Below, one piece after another: positions 9,445-18,296 of a stretch of 64,000 nucleotides of DNA (position 1 is the stretch's first letter; each line of letters starts with the position of its first letter). The notes beneath the pieces were generated by a model. The model was not told the origin of the DNA. It did no database searches and worked only from the letters and a program-made list of their open reading frames with translations. Origin of the DNA: Antricoccus suffuscus (GTDB lineage: Bacteria; Actinomycetota; Actinomycetes; Mycobacteriales; Antricoccaceae); contig NZ_PVUE01000008.1 of NCBI RefSeq assembly GCF_003003235.1, positions 143,876 through 207,875 on the forward strand, read 5' to 3'. Made by a program: the position numbers and the translations under genes.

Positions 9445-11034
9445 GTGACGTCACCGAATCCGCCATCGCGAGATGGCGATCAGCGAAGCGACCCAGCACA
9501 ACGTCCAACCTCCGGGCAGTTTGGTGATGCGGCGGCCTCTGTGAGCCCTCAGGTCCCACCTGCCACGAGCGCTCCGGGTGGCGTCATCGGCGGGCGGCAG
9601 GTTTCCGCTGATTGGCTCGGCCGAGCGGCGGCAACCTCGAGCGATGCGGCGGTGATCGCACCCCCGGCGCGCAGCGCATCCAGAGAGCAGAACCTGACCC
9701 AGTTCGACGTCACCGAAGAGGCGAGGGCACGCGCCCGGACCAAAGCGGTGGCCGAGCAGCACGCGTTAGCGCTCGCCCAGGCGCGCGAGCGCGCGGCCGC
9801 GGAGTCCGAGCAAGACGCCGAGGCGAAGGCGCGCGCCCTCGCAGCGACGGCTCCGTCGGTGCCCCCTACAGTTCGCGATGAGTTGCGTCCGCACGCTCGA
9901 CGTGATCGTGCTCGGTACTTCGGCGTCCATGCCGGTCAGATCATGACGTGGGAGGGTGCCGCATTCGGCTTGCTCGCCGCGCACCGCCAGCCGTTAGCCG
10001 TCTTGATCCCCGTGGCCGTTATCGCGATTGCGGCCGTCCTCGTGACTGCCGTCAAGGTCAACGGCCGGTGGCTTTATCAGTGGTTGGGATTGCGTGCCCG
10101 ATTCCATACCCGGAAACGTTCGTATGCCGGCGCGCCAGGCGATGCAGACACGTTACTCGCATCGATTGTGCGAGGAGCGAAGATCGAGACCGTTGAGATC
10201 GATGACGATGAAATGGCGATCGTGTCGCATGCCGGCGGATTCACCGCGATCCTGGAACCCGGACAGGACAACACCTCTCTTACGTCGCAGTCGATCGTGG
10301 AGTCCTCACCGTTACCTCCACTCAACGATCTGCTGCCCACTGACGATGACGGACCGCTTGTCTCGGCACAGATCGTCGTACATACGACGCCCGCGCCCGG
10401 AATGGCCGGCGAGCAGGATGCGGCCGCGAAGTCCTACGCGGAACTCAATGGCGTCTCGATACCGGCGCAACGACGAGTGTGGGTTGCGCTACAAGCGCAG
10501 CACACCGCTGATGAGTTCACCGGCGCTCAGATGCGTGGCGCGCTCGTCAACGCCGTTCGGCGGCTCGGGCGCAGGCTGCGTAAATCAAAGCTGTCTGTCA
10601 ACATACTGAGCCGCACCGAGACGGTCGCAGAGTTCCTCGCGATGTTGAATCCCTCGTCTGGCGCGATCGATGCTCAGAACCTTGCGATCACCGAAGACTG
10701 GACGACCTGGAGTGCCGGATCCGGCGTGCACACGTCGTACAGGGTGCTTGGTTGGCCCAACCTCGCCGATCAGACCGGTTCGAGGCTCGTCGACAGATTG
10801 TCGACGGTGCCGACATTGGCGACCACGATTGGAATCGCGGCCCGTCGGTCCGGATCCGAGCTTGAGTTGGAAGCCACCGTCCGAGTTCTGGCGGTCGACG
10901 CGGCAGCGGCGGCGAGGGTGAGCGCGGACCTGATGCGCGCGGCCGCAGACTGCGGCGCACAGCTCCAGCGACTCGATGGCGAACAGATATTCGGGATCGG
11001 AGCCTCGGTACCGCTGGGAGGTTTCGCCGCATGA
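9445..11034 (+). CDS. eccE: Type VII secretion protein EccE
   Basis: EccE is a peripheral subunit of the ESX membrane complex. The 529-residue product starts at GTG 9445, three bases after the previous stop. It has a long Ala/Gln/Glu-rich N-terminal extension (about residues 1-150, including a run of charged helix), then the family signature region: a membrane pair at about 165-205 (WEGAAFGLL... and AVLIPVAVIAIAAVLVTAV) followed by GRWLYQWLGLRARF. A mixed alpha/beta cytoplasmic domain with the typical Trp-rich stretch follows (DWTTWSAG, residues about 415-422). The extended N-terminus is longer than in most EccE proteins. It overlaps the next gene by ATGA. Confidence 0.88.
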   Translation: MTSPNPPSRDGDQRSDPAQRPTSGQFGDAAASVSPQVPPATSAPGGVIGGRQVSADWLGRAAATSSDAAVIAPPARSASREQNLTQFDVTEEARARARTKAVAEQHALALAQARERAAAESEQDAEAKARALAATAPSVPPTVRDELRPHARRDRARYFGVHAGQIMTWEGAAFGLLAAHRQPLAVLIPVAVIAIAAVLVTAVKVNGRWLYQWLGLRARFHTRKRSYAGAPGDADTLLASIVRGAKIETVEIDDDEMAIVSHAGGFTAILEPGQDNTSLTSQSIVESSPLPPLNDLLPTDDDGPLVSAQIVVHTTPAPGMAGEQDAAAKSYAELNGVSIPAQRRVWVALQAQHTADEFTGAQMRGALVNAVRRLGRRLRKSKLSVNILSRTETVAEFLAMLNPSSGAIDAQNLAITEDWTTWSAGSGVHTSYRVLGWPNLADQTGSRLVDRLSTVPTLATTIGIAARRSGSELELEATVRVLAVDAAAAARVSADLMRAAADCGAQLQRLDGEQIFGIGASVPLGGFAA

Positions 11035-11708
11035 TTTCGATGCCCACTCAAATCGGCGTACAGGTTGCCGATGACGAGACCGCCGCTGCGTTGCACCTGT
11101 CACTCGGCGGGGCGGGCCTCATCGTCGGAAATGACGAGCACGGCGCTTCGGTCGCGGTCCGTTTTTTTGAGCGCGAGCCGCGCAACTACGTATCGATCGG
11201 CGGGCTGAAGTTCCTGCAGCTGCTGGCTTTTCGAGCGCTTGGTCTGAGCGCATCGGTTGTTGTCAAGACACAACGGCCGGCCGCATGGGAGTCCTTTGTG
11301 CGGATCTCGGCCGGGAGTACTGCTTCGATCCGCTGCGTGCCAGAGATAGCTGACGTACCACGGGGTACGCCGAACCGCCCGGCACTACTCATCGTTGACA
11401 GTGACTCCGGGATCGCAGGTGAATTGTCGAACGGTGGTGACTGGTCTGCGGTCCTGTCGGCGTACGACTATGTGTCGCAATGGAACATCGAGGCACTGGC
11501 CCACGCCGACACCGTGTTTGCCCAATCGCTGTCGATGGCCGAAGCAACGCTTGTGACGCGGAAGCTGGCCATCGATGAGCCGCCGGAGACCTTGGGTCGG
11601 ATCCCGGATGGACAGCTGGCGGTCGTGAGCCGACACGAAGTGCACTTTGTGCACCTGTCGATGACATCGGTTGAGAAGTGGATGATCGGCACCCTCGAAC
11701 GTCGCTAA
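11031..11708 (+). CDS. Hypothetical protein translationally coupled to eccE
   Basis: The 225-residue product starts at ATG 11031, overlapping the eccE stop by four bases, so the two are coupled. I see no membrane segment or signal peptide; it looks like a soluble alpha/beta protein, with a strand-rich N-terminal half (VRFFEREPRNYVSIGG) and a C-terminal part ending in a helix (SVEKWMIGTLERR). No catalytic motif is evident. Coupling to eccE implies a stoichiometric role in the ESX system, such as an accessory or chaperone subunit. That role is inference from position only. Confidence 0.6.
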   Translation: MISMPTQIGVQVADDETAAALHLSLGGAGLIVGNDEHGASVAVRFFEREPRNYVSIGGLKFLQLLAFRALGLSASVVVKTQRPAAWESFVRISAGSTASIRCVPEIADVPRGTPNRPALLIVDSDSGIAGELSNGGDWSAVLSAYDYVSQWNIEALAHADTVFAQSLSMAEATLVTRKLAIDEPPETLGRIPDGQLAVVSRHEVHFVHLSMTSVEKWMIGTLERR

Positions 11709-12106
11709 TCGGGTGACTTGATGAACGTCGAGTGCATCCGGCGTGCGCGAATCTCGATCGCTGGCACCCAGCGTCGATAAACTCCTCGTTCGATGCGATC
11801 GAAGCCGTATTCGGCCGCCTTGGGAGCGAGCCCGCCCAGGTATTCCACCTGCACAGTGTCATCGCGCTCGGCACAGATCGCGCAGTCGAGACCGCGCCAT
11901 TGAGCCAGTGCCAGGCTGTAGTAGATGACGTCGCACTCGTCTGCGTCAACCGGCTGCACGTAGGTCCCGTCGCCGATCTCATCGAAGCCGAAGCGCGGTG
12001 TCGGGCTGTATAGACGAACTTCGAGGCCGTCGTCGGACGGGTAAAGCCCGCAGCGGAACTCTTCACCGTCGTATCGCGCAACGTACGCCGACAAGGGCGC
12101 GCTCAT
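11705..12106 (-). CDS. Hypothetical protein downstream of SseB-domain gene
   Basis: A 133-residue soluble protein that I do not recognise. It starts at ATG 12106, overlapping the stop of the SseB-like gene by ATGA, and its stop overlaps the convergent eccE-coupled gene by four bases. It is rich in Tyr, Asp and Arg and contains a CAIC pair (LDCAICAERDD, about residues 73-83), which could be a redox or metal site but is only two cysteines. The tight overlap makes it a real gene and a partner of the SseB-domain protein. Confidence 0.6.
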   Translation of the reverse strand: MSAPLSAYVARYDGEEFRCGLYPSDDGLEVRLYSPTPRFGFDEIGDGTYVQPVDADECDVIYYSLALAQWRGLDCAICAERDDTVQVEYLGGLAPKAAEYGFDRIERGVYRRWVPAIEIRARRMHSTFIKSPD

Positions 12107-13107
12107 GAGGTTTCCCGCGGGTCGAGTTTCACGGCAGAGACGGAATCTGGGACGCGCATCCGCGGCGGACCCGGAGGATCTTCTTGCGGCGGGTCCGCAA
12201 CTGCCCGCACCATGTACCAGGTTCGAGTGTCCGCGCTGTAGATCGCACGGCGGTGTTCGTCACCGTTTCGGTCGAACTCCCAAACTTCGGCACCGTGTGG
12301 CAATTCCAGCGCCGTGACCTTGAACTCGACGACGGTCGAATTCGGGTTAGGCGCGAAACCGAGGCCGACAAACGGCTCTTCCTCGACGACCCAGCCATCG
12401 ACGGCTGCGCACTGCGCCGCATCCCGCCCGCCGAACGGGATGCGATAAAGATCGCTCGCTACCGCAGGCCAGCGCAATAGGTTGATCGAACCGTTGTTGA
12501 AGATGAACTCGGCGGGGTTGATGATTCCGAGCGCTTCTACGAGGGCGCCGGGTGTGGGGACATCGAGGACGTCACCAAGTTGATGGACGTAGCCCGAGAT
12601 TCGGGTGATCGGCACGGTGAAGAGGTCGAACAGATCATTGACGCCGATCACTTTCTGCATGAGAGGTACCGGCGCATCGGGAAAGATCTCTTGTTGCTGC
12701 TCAAGTGTTAGCGCGGACCACTGCGCGAGGGTTGCAGCGTCGATGGTCAGAAACACTGGTACGCCGGGGTTGACGGCGAGCCCCCAGCGATTGTCCGGCC
12801 ACCCGGCCGCCAACCCGGGAAAGGTTGTGATCCGGCCATGGCCGAATCGGTCACCGCCGACCTGCTGCATCAGTTCTACAGAGGTGTAAGCGACGACATG
12901 GGTGCCGCCGTGCTCGTCGGTGTACGTCGCCCATTCCGGCGGCTCATCACCGTCGAACGCGGCCTTGGTAATGGGCAGGACCAGCTCGGCGCTGCGCAAC
13001 AACGCCAGCGCGGGGCCGTCGTCCTCCCTCTCATACGCCTCGCCGAGGGCTACTTCCAATGGGCTGGTGGGCATCCAGTTCTCCATGTGCAAAGCGTATC
13101 GGACCAC
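12103..13107 (-). CDS. SseB N-terminal-domain protein of the ESX locus
   Basis: The product has one or two domains of the SseB family (about residues 15-140, with VELMQQVGG and the strand VPVFLTID), a soluble fold common in actinobacterial genes near secretion loci. Its biochemical role is not established. I place the start at GTG 13107, which has GGAAGG seven bases upstream; ATG 13128 (seven residues longer) and ATG 13086 are alternatives. The length is about 334 residues. The C-terminal part (about 200-334) is another alpha/beta region ending in a Pro-rich stretch. It is coupled by ATGA to the 133-residue gene and divergent from the beta-helix ATPase gene. An accessory role in ESX is inferred from position. 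Confidence 0.65.
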   Translation of the reverse strand: MVRYALHMENWMPTSPLEVALGEAYEREDDGPALALLRSAELVLPITKAAFDGDEPPEWATYTDEHGGTHVVAYTSVELMQQVGGDRFGHGRITTFPGLAAGWPDNRWGLAVNPGVPVFLTIDAATLAQWSALTLEQQQEIFPDAPVPLMQKVIGVNDLFDLFTVPITRISGYVHQLGDVLDVPTPGALVEALGIINPAEFIFNNGSINLLRWPAVASDLYRIPFGGRDAAQCAAVDGWVVEEEPFVGLGFAPNPNSTVVEFKVTALELPHGAEVWEFDRNGDEHRRAIYSADTRTWYMVRAVADPPQEDPPGPPRMRVPDSVSAVKLDPRETS

Positions 13108-13207
13108 GATGGGCCCTTCCGGTCGCATCGATCGTTGTCGGCAAGTACCCTCGACTGCGGATTTGATTTAGACCGTACTGATGTGAAGACACGATTGCAG
13201 CGGAGTT

Positions 13208-14974
13208 ATGTCTCGTACCTTGCAGGTTGACCCGAACCGATCTGGCGCCTACCCCAATCTCCGAGAGGCAGTGGGCGATGCGGCAGCCGGGTCAACGATC
13301 GTCGTCGCGTCCGGGAGCTATAACGAGACGGTCGATGTATCCGGCCTCGACCTGACGATCGCCGCGGCGGAAGGCGATGAGGACGTCATCATCGACGGCG
13401 AGGATTCGTACGATCCGGCGATCGTCTGTCGTCGCGGCGAGCTCGTGCTGCGTGGCCTCACAGTCCGGTCGGATGCGTCTGACGCGCTCAGGGTGACCGA
13501 TACGCGACTCACTGTCACGAAGTGTGACTTCTCGTCGAAGTATGCATCCGCAGTCCGACTGGGCGATCGCTCGGAAGTCTCGCTCGACGGGAGCACCATC
13601 TCGGACTCGCAGCAAGGTCTGATCATCGAGGACACGTCGGGCACGATCGAGAATCTGACAATTAAGAACTGCGCGGACGACGCGATCGTCATCCGGCTGG
13701 GGGCTGACCCTGTCCTTCGCAACGTCGCTATCGACGGATCTGGCCACCGCGGTATCTACATCTATCAGTCAGCGAAGCCATCGATCGAAGGCTGCGAGGT
13801 CGCGAACACTCGTGAGGAGGGCATTCTCGTCGCGCAGGGCGGCGCGCCCAAACTCAACCGGTGCCATGTGCACGACATCCAAGCGAGTGGAATCTCCTTT
13901 GCTGCCGGCACCGGTGGTGATGTGCGCAGCTGCAACGTGGAGCGTACGGCGCAGCCCGCGATAGATATCGCCGACGGGGCCGAGGTGACGGTCCATGAAG
14001 GTAACTCGAAGTCCGCGGGCGTCGGCTCGGTCGAGGTTGCCAAAGGCGATCCGGCGAAGGTCGAACAGCTGCTAGCTGAACTCGAGCAGATGGTCGGCCT
14101 CGATGGGGTCAAGGCCGAGGTTAAGTCGATCATTGACGAGATCCAGGTCAACGAGTGGCGCCGCAGCGCGGGTCTCAATGTCGATGGGATGAGTAATCAC
14201 TTGATCTTTGCCGGCGCTCCGGGCACGGGCAAGACCACGGTTGGGCGCATCTACGGACAGCTTCTCGCGGCCCTCGGGGTACTGCCCGGGGGGCCGCTCA
14301 GGGAGGTCTCGCGCCGGGATCTCGTCGGCCAGTACATCGGGCACACCGCAGAGAAGACGGCCGCGGTGTTCGACGAGGCGAAAGGTGGCGTTGTCTTTCT
14401 TGACGAGGCGTACACGCTGACGCGGCAGGCCGGCAGCGGTGGCGGAGACTTCGGGCAGGAAGCGGTCGACATGATCGTCAAGCTCATGGAGGACATGCGC
14501 AAAGACATAGCGGTGATCGCGGCCGGGTACACCAATGAAATGCGCGAGTTCCTCGACGCCAACCCCGGCCTTGCGTCCCGGTTCGTCAAGACGATCGAGT
14601 TTGAGAACTACTCGGCTGAAGATCTGACGTTGATCATTACCCGAATGATCAACTCGGGTGATTACAAGGTCGGCGATGGGGCGGAGGCATGCCTACTGCG
14701 GCATTTCCAGACGATCCCGCGTGATGAGAATTTCGGTAACGCGCGCGATGCACGCAAACTCTTTGAAAAACTTCGCAAGGTGCAGTCGCAGCGGCTGCGC
14801 ACGCTGACCGATAAGCCGACGATGGACCAACTGCTGACGATTACGTTGGCGGACGTGGAGGTGGCGACCGGCATCACCGGTTCGGCTCCGGCTAGTCCTT
14901 CAATGAGTGAAGCCCCAACGCCTCCGGCTGCTTCTTCGGATGGGATCGACTCGGCGACTCGCCGCTGGCTCTGA
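13208..14974 (+). CDS. Beta-helix / AAA+ ATPase fusion, EccA-like
   Basis: A 588-residue protein in two parts. Residues about 1-270 are a right-handed parallel beta-helix: repeated strand-turn units with motifs such as IEDTSGTIENLTIKNC and GISFAAGTGGDVRSCNVERT. Residues about 285-560 are a CbxX/CfxQ-type AAA+ domain, the class to which EccA belongs: Walker A GAPGTGKT (K342), Walker B VVFLDEAY (D399, E400) and arginine-rich sensor regions (NPGLASRF). EccA chaperone ATPases instead carry a TPR N-terminus. It lies within the ESX gene group, so it may take the EccA role, with the beta-helix as substrate-binding or scaffold domain. GGAG is only two bases from ATG 13208, an unusually short spacing. 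The architecture is clear; the role is inferred. Confidence 0.85.
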   Translation: MSRTLQVDPNRSGAYPNLREAVGDAAAGSTIVVASGSYNETVDVSGLDLTIAAAEGDEDVIIDGEDSYDPAIVCRRGELVLRGLTVRSDASDALRVTDTRLTVTKCDFSSKYASAVRLGDRSEVSLDGSTISDSQQGLIIEDTSGTIENLTIKNCADDAIVIRLGADPVLRNVAIDGSGHRGIYIYQSAKPSIEGCEVANTREEGILVAQGGAPKLNRCHVHDIQASGISFAAGTGGDVRSCNVERTAQPAIDIADGAEVTVHEGNSKSAGVGSVEVAKGDPAKVEQLLAELEQMVGLDGVKAEVKSIIDEIQVNEWRRSAGLNVDGMSNHLIFAGAPGTGKTTVGRIYGQLLAALGVLPGGPLREVSRRDLVGQYIGHTAEKTAAVFDEAKGGVVFLDEAYTLTRQAGSGGGDFGQEAVDMIVKLMEDMRKDIAVIAAGYTNEMREFLDANPGLASRFVKTIEFENYSAEDLTLIITRMINSGDYKVGDGAEACLLRHFQTIPRDENFGNARDARKLFEKLRKVQSQRLRTLTDKPTMDQLLTITLADVEVATGITGSAPASPSMSEAPTPPAASSDGIDSATRRWL

Positions 14975-14990
14975 TCACGCGGCGGATGAG

Positions 14991-15023
14991 GTGACGGACG
15001 GACCGGGATTTTGTGACGGATCG
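14991..15023 (+). repeat. Dispersed intergenic repeat, copy 1
   Basis: The word GTGACGGACGG, then CGGGATTTTGTGACGGAT, sits between the convergent beta-helix ATPase and zinc-ribbon genes. A near-identical string recurs at 45354-45383 as the right arm of a long inverted repeat, with about 28 of 31 positions matching by eye. This copy lacks the left arm. It may be a degraded small repeat element or a terminator remnant. Confidence 0.55.
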
Positions 15024-15032
15024 AGGGTGGTT

Positions 15033-15596
15033 CTAGTCCGGGCGTCCGCCGTACTCGATCAGTAGCTCGCGGTACGCCGACTGTACGTTTTCGAGCCGGA
15101 TCAGGGAAAACCGCTCCGGCTCACGTTCGTAGATTTCGCGTCCCCGTTCGCTGCGCAACGCCGCACTGGGGACCGTTTCGGTGTGTGGGTCGGCGAACGC
15201 GATCGCCTCAGTGACAGCGGCAAAGGCGGTCGCCAGCAACGAGCGGGCCTCTGCCCGATCGGGGCCCGCGGCGGGTGCCGACTCTGGTACGGCGTCGGCG
15301 AAGCGGTCGGCGACGAGCATCCATTCGCCTGGGTCCAGCAGCTCCGACGTCCCTTCCCCACCAAACAGGTCGGCGTCCGTGTCGATCTCGTACGGCGACT
15401 CGGGCAGCAGGAAAGTGAACTCGCGCGGTTCGCCGCAGTCCTCACACGTGCCGTGGTAGTGACTGCACAGACCGTCAGGCGTGTCGATGACGCTCGACGT
15501 GCGGTCAAACGTCGCGCAGCCGCACAGGCACGGATGGAGGTCCATATATATGTGCGATTCAGCGTTGGTTCGCGCTACCGCGATACGGTCGCTCAT
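15033..15596 (-). CDS. Zinc-ribbon-like hypothetical protein coupled to EspI-like gene
   Basis: The start is ATG 15596, overlapping the EspI-like stop as ATGA; the reading frame is open further upstream but only as a shadow. The 187-residue product has a cysteine-rich N-terminus, HPCLCGCATF at about residues 21-30 and then CSHYHGTCEDCG, which looks like a zinc ribbon with pairs of Cys (and His). The rest is helical and acidic. I know no function. Coupling to the EspI-like ATPase and placement in the ESX locus suggest an accessory role. A CxCGC plus CxxCG ribbon could bind zinc or a partner protein. Confidence 0.6.
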   Translation of the reverse strand: MSDRIAVARTNAESHIYMDLHPCLCGCATFDRTSSVIDTPDGLCSHYHGTCEDCGEPREFTFLLPESPYEIDTDADLFGGEGTSELLDPGEWMLVADRFADAVPESAPAAGPDRAEARSLLATAFAAVTEAIAFADPHTETVPSAALRSERGREIYEREPERFSLIRLENVQSAYRELLIEYGGRPD

Positions 15597-16966
15597 GGGA
15601 CGGACAGTGCCGCCTCGAGAACGTTGGCCGCGAGATCGTGTGCGGCGCGGACCGTCGGTGCGGCTAGAGCGTCGTACCTCAAGTGGCTGCCGGGGGCGAG
15701 GTGAGGGTCGGACGGAATCGTAACGACGGCTCGGCACAACGGGGCGAAACGTTGGCGAGCTTCGGCCAGGTCGATCCGCGGGTTGTTGATGTCCACGTTG
15801 CCGATCGCGACGATGCTTCGTCGGGCAAGCGCTTCGTAGCCGATCGAGTCGAGCCACTGCAGTGCGTTGTGGCTCGCCAGCACGCTGTCCATGCTCGGCG
15901 CGGTCGCGATGACCAGTGAATGCGATGCGGAGATGACCCGTTGCATCAGTGTGCCGGCCATCCCGGCGCCGCAGTCGGAGACCGTGATGGGGAAGTGCCG
16001 GTAGACCGCGCGCATCGCCTGGACATATGTCGCCTCGCCGAACGCTGCGCTCTGCGCTGGTGTGCGGCCGGTAGGGAGTACCCACACGCCGTCGTTATTG
16101 CGACTGATTGCCCCGGCGAGCACGTCGAGGCTGCCAGGGTCGCCCATCTGTGCGATGTCGTGCGAACTAGCGACGGGCGCGATTCCCATCCGCAGCATCA
16201 GAGAGCCGTAGGTTGTATCGGCGTCGAGCAGCAGTACCTGTTCGCGGCGGGCTCGCGCGGCAGCGGTGGCGAGCATGATTGCCATGGTGGTCTTTCCGAC
16301 GCCGCCCTTCATGCCGACGACACTGATCCGCCGAGGCGTGTGGATCGGCAGCTCGAGGCCGTTGCTGACCGGATTGGCCGGCATCGACGCCGGTGCTCTG
16401 CGCATGGGGAACCGCCGCCGAGTCGGCACCTGCTCGAGCCCGGCAACACGCGGGTCGAGATGCGGTGCCTGGGGACGTTCTGGTGCGGCGTACGGGTCGA
16501 CCGCGGACTGGCGACCGGGCTCGACGAAGCTGTTGGCCGGTGGCGGCGGCACGCTTGGAGCCGGCGGCTGGCCGGCCCCGAATTGTTGCGGTACGGCGGG
16601 TCGCTGCGGGGCGGCAGACCGTTGTGGCGAGTGAAACTGTTGGGGGTGGCCGGCCTGTGGCGGGTGTCCGGTCTGCATCGGCGGACTGGCCTGTACGGGC
16701 GGGCTGGACGGTACCGGCGGACCGGCGTGTGGTGGCTGCCGACGGGTCAACGCGGCGCGGCGGTCGGTCGAGCTGGAGTCTGCGAGTGGCTGCTGCGGAG
16801 CCTGCGCCGAGTGCGGCGTTCGGAACTGTTCCGAGGTCGCCGACGGCGGCGGGGGAGCCCACACAAGTGGTGCTTCGTGTGTCGACGAGCTATCAGCCGG
16901 CGCGACCGGTTGCGGCGCGGACTCGGGCCGCGAGTCGCCGAACGGGTGCCGAGGCGGAGTGCTCAT
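15593..16966 (-). CDS. EspI-like proline-rich MinD/ParA-type ATPase of ESX locus
   Basis: A 457-residue protein with two parts. Residues 1 to about 210 are Pro/Gln/Ala-rich and probably disordered. Residues about 210-457 are a deviant-Walker (SIMIBI) ATPase with GMKGGVGKTT (K225), LLLDADTTYGSL, and later the SDCGAG and HSLVIATAPSMDSVLA strands. This is the architecture of mycobacterial EspI, an ESX-associated ATPase with a proline-rich head reported to affect ESX-1 activity under low ATP. The start at ATG 16966 has no strong ribosome site. It is followed by the overlapping zinc-ribbon gene. The assignment as EspI-like rests on layout and motifs; substrate and regulation are unknown. Confidence 0.8.
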   Translation of the reverse strand: MSTPPRHPFGDSRPESAPQPVAPADSSSTHEAPLVWAPPPPSATSEQFRTPHSAQAPQQPLADSSSTDRRAALTRRQPPHAGPPVPSSPPVQASPPMQTGHPPQAGHPQQFHSPQRSAAPQRPAVPQQFGAGQPPAPSVPPPPANSFVEPGRQSAVDPYAAPERPQAPHLDPRVAGLEQVPTRRRFPMRRAPASMPANPVSNGLELPIHTPRRISVVGMKGGVGKTTMAIMLATAAARARREQVLLLDADTTYGSLMLRMGIAPVASSHDIAQMGDPGSLDVLAGAISRNNDGVWVLPTGRTPAQSAAFGEATYVQAMRAVYRHFPITVSDCGAGMAGTLMQRVISASHSLVIATAPSMDSVLASHNALQWLDSIGYEALARRSIVAIGNVDINNPRIDLAEARQRFAPLCRAVVTIPSDPHLAPGSHLRYDALAAPTVRAAHDLAANVLEAALSVP

Positions 16967-17130
16967 GCGTCAAGTACTTCGATTCTCGATTTCGTCGTGG
17001 AGTGATTTACTACCCGCGAGGCCCTCGAACAGAAGCGCTGCGGGCACGCGTTTTAGGGTACGTCATCTGCGCTCTACGACGCGGCCCCGGGGATTTTCGT
17101 GCCATCCCGTTGAGGAAACCTGGGTCGCCG

Positions 17131-18273
17131 TCAGCTTTTGGCGAGGCCGCGGCTGATCACGAGTCGTTGGATTTGATTGGTGCCCTCGAAGATCTGCATG
17201 ACTTTGGCCTCCCGCATGTAGCGCTCCACTGGGAAGTCCTTGGTGTAGCCGGCGCCGCCGAGGACCTGTACGGCGTCCGTAGTGACCTTCATGGCGTTGT
17301 CCGTCGCGATTAACTTGGCGATGCTGGCCTGTTGGGAGTACGGCTTGCCGGCGTCCTTCAGACGCGCCGCCGACAGAGTGGTTGCGCGTGCGGATTCGAC
17401 CGCGGCGGCCATGTCGGCCAGCACGAACGCGAGCCCCTGGTGGTCGATGATCGCGCGCCCGAACGTCTCGCGTTCCTTCGCGTAAGCGACCGCGACGTCG
17501 AGCGCTCGCTGGGCTAAACCGACCGCCACCGCGGCGATCCCGAGCCGGCCGGAGTCGAGTGCGGCTAGTGCAATCTGCAGGCCCTGCCCTTCCTCGCCGA
17601 CGCGCCGGTCTGCGCCGATCGATACGTTGTCGAATCGCATCGTGGCGGTCGTGGAGCCGGTCAGTCCCATCTTGCGTTCCGGGGTGTCCGCGCTCAGGCC
17701 GGTGGTGTGCGACGGCACCGAGAAGCAGGAGATGCCGCGCGAGCGGTCGTCGGAGGTGCGGACCATCGTGGTGTAGAAGTCAGCATGACCGCCATGTGTG
17801 GTCCATGCTTTGGCGCCGTTGATGACGTAGTTTTCGCCGTCGCGGGTCGCTCGGGTAGTCATCGCAGCGGGGTCTGAGCCCGCTTGCGGTTCGGAGAGGC
17901 AGTAGGCGCCGAGCAACTTGCCGCCGAGCATGTCGGGCAGCCACGATCGCTGCTGGTCGGAGCCGAAGCTCGCGATCGCGAAACAAGACAGCGCGTGCAC
18001 GCTCACGCCTACCGCGACGCTCGACCACCGCGACGCGAGCTCTTCGAGGACCTGTAGGTAGACCTCGTATGGTTGGCCGCCGCCACCGATCTCCTCAGAG
18101 TAGGGCAGTCCGAGTAGACCGGCCTCGCCGAGCACGCTGAAAACCTCGCGCGGGAAGCGTTCATCCGCCTCGTCCTTGGCTGCCTTGGGCGCCAGCTCGG
18201 CGTCGGCGATCTCGCGAGTGAGTTGAAGAAGGTCTTCGGCCTCACGGCTGGGTAGAAGTCGTTGAACGGCCAC
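17131..18273 (-). CDS. Acyl-CoA dehydrogenase
   Basis: An FAD-dependent enzyme that makes the alpha-beta double bond in an acyl-CoA. I choose GTG 18273 because GGAGG lies just upstream; the frame is open for seven more codons. The 380-residue product matches the short/medium-chain ACAD family: N-terminal helical domain, central beta domain with YCLSEPQAGSDPAAM and the SxxAW type FAD contact (INGAKAWTTHGG), and C-terminal helices with RETFG and the catalytic base in QIFEGTNQIQRLV. Substrate chain length cannot be read. It follows a CaiB-type CoA transferase gene and has its own operator-like palindrome upstream at 18297-18320. Confidence 0.92.
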   Translation of the reverse strand: MAVQRLLPSREAEDLLQLTREIADAELAPKAAKDEADERFPREVFSVLGEAGLLGLPYSEEIGGGGQPYEVYLQVLEELASRWSSVAVGVSVHALSCFAIASFGSDQQRSWLPDMLGGKLLGAYCLSEPQAGSDPAAMTTRATRDGENYVINGAKAWTTHGGHADFYTTMVRTSDDRSRGISCFSVPSHTTGLSADTPERKMGLTGSTTATMRFDNVSIGADRRVGEEGQGLQIALAALDSGRLGIAAVAVGLAQRALDVAVAYAKERETFGRAIIDHQGLAFVLADMAAAVESARATTLSAARLKDAGKPYSQQASIAKLIATDNAMKVTTDAVQVLGGAGYTKDFPVERYMREAKVMQIFEGTNQIQRLVISRGLAKS

Positions 18274-18296
18274 GTCGTACCTCCGGCAGGGCAAAA

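Noticed and set aside
15920..17005. Plus-strand open frame opposite the EspI-like gene
   Set aside because: Arg/Gly/Cys-rich shadow; the minus strand holds a P-loop ATPase with clear motifs.
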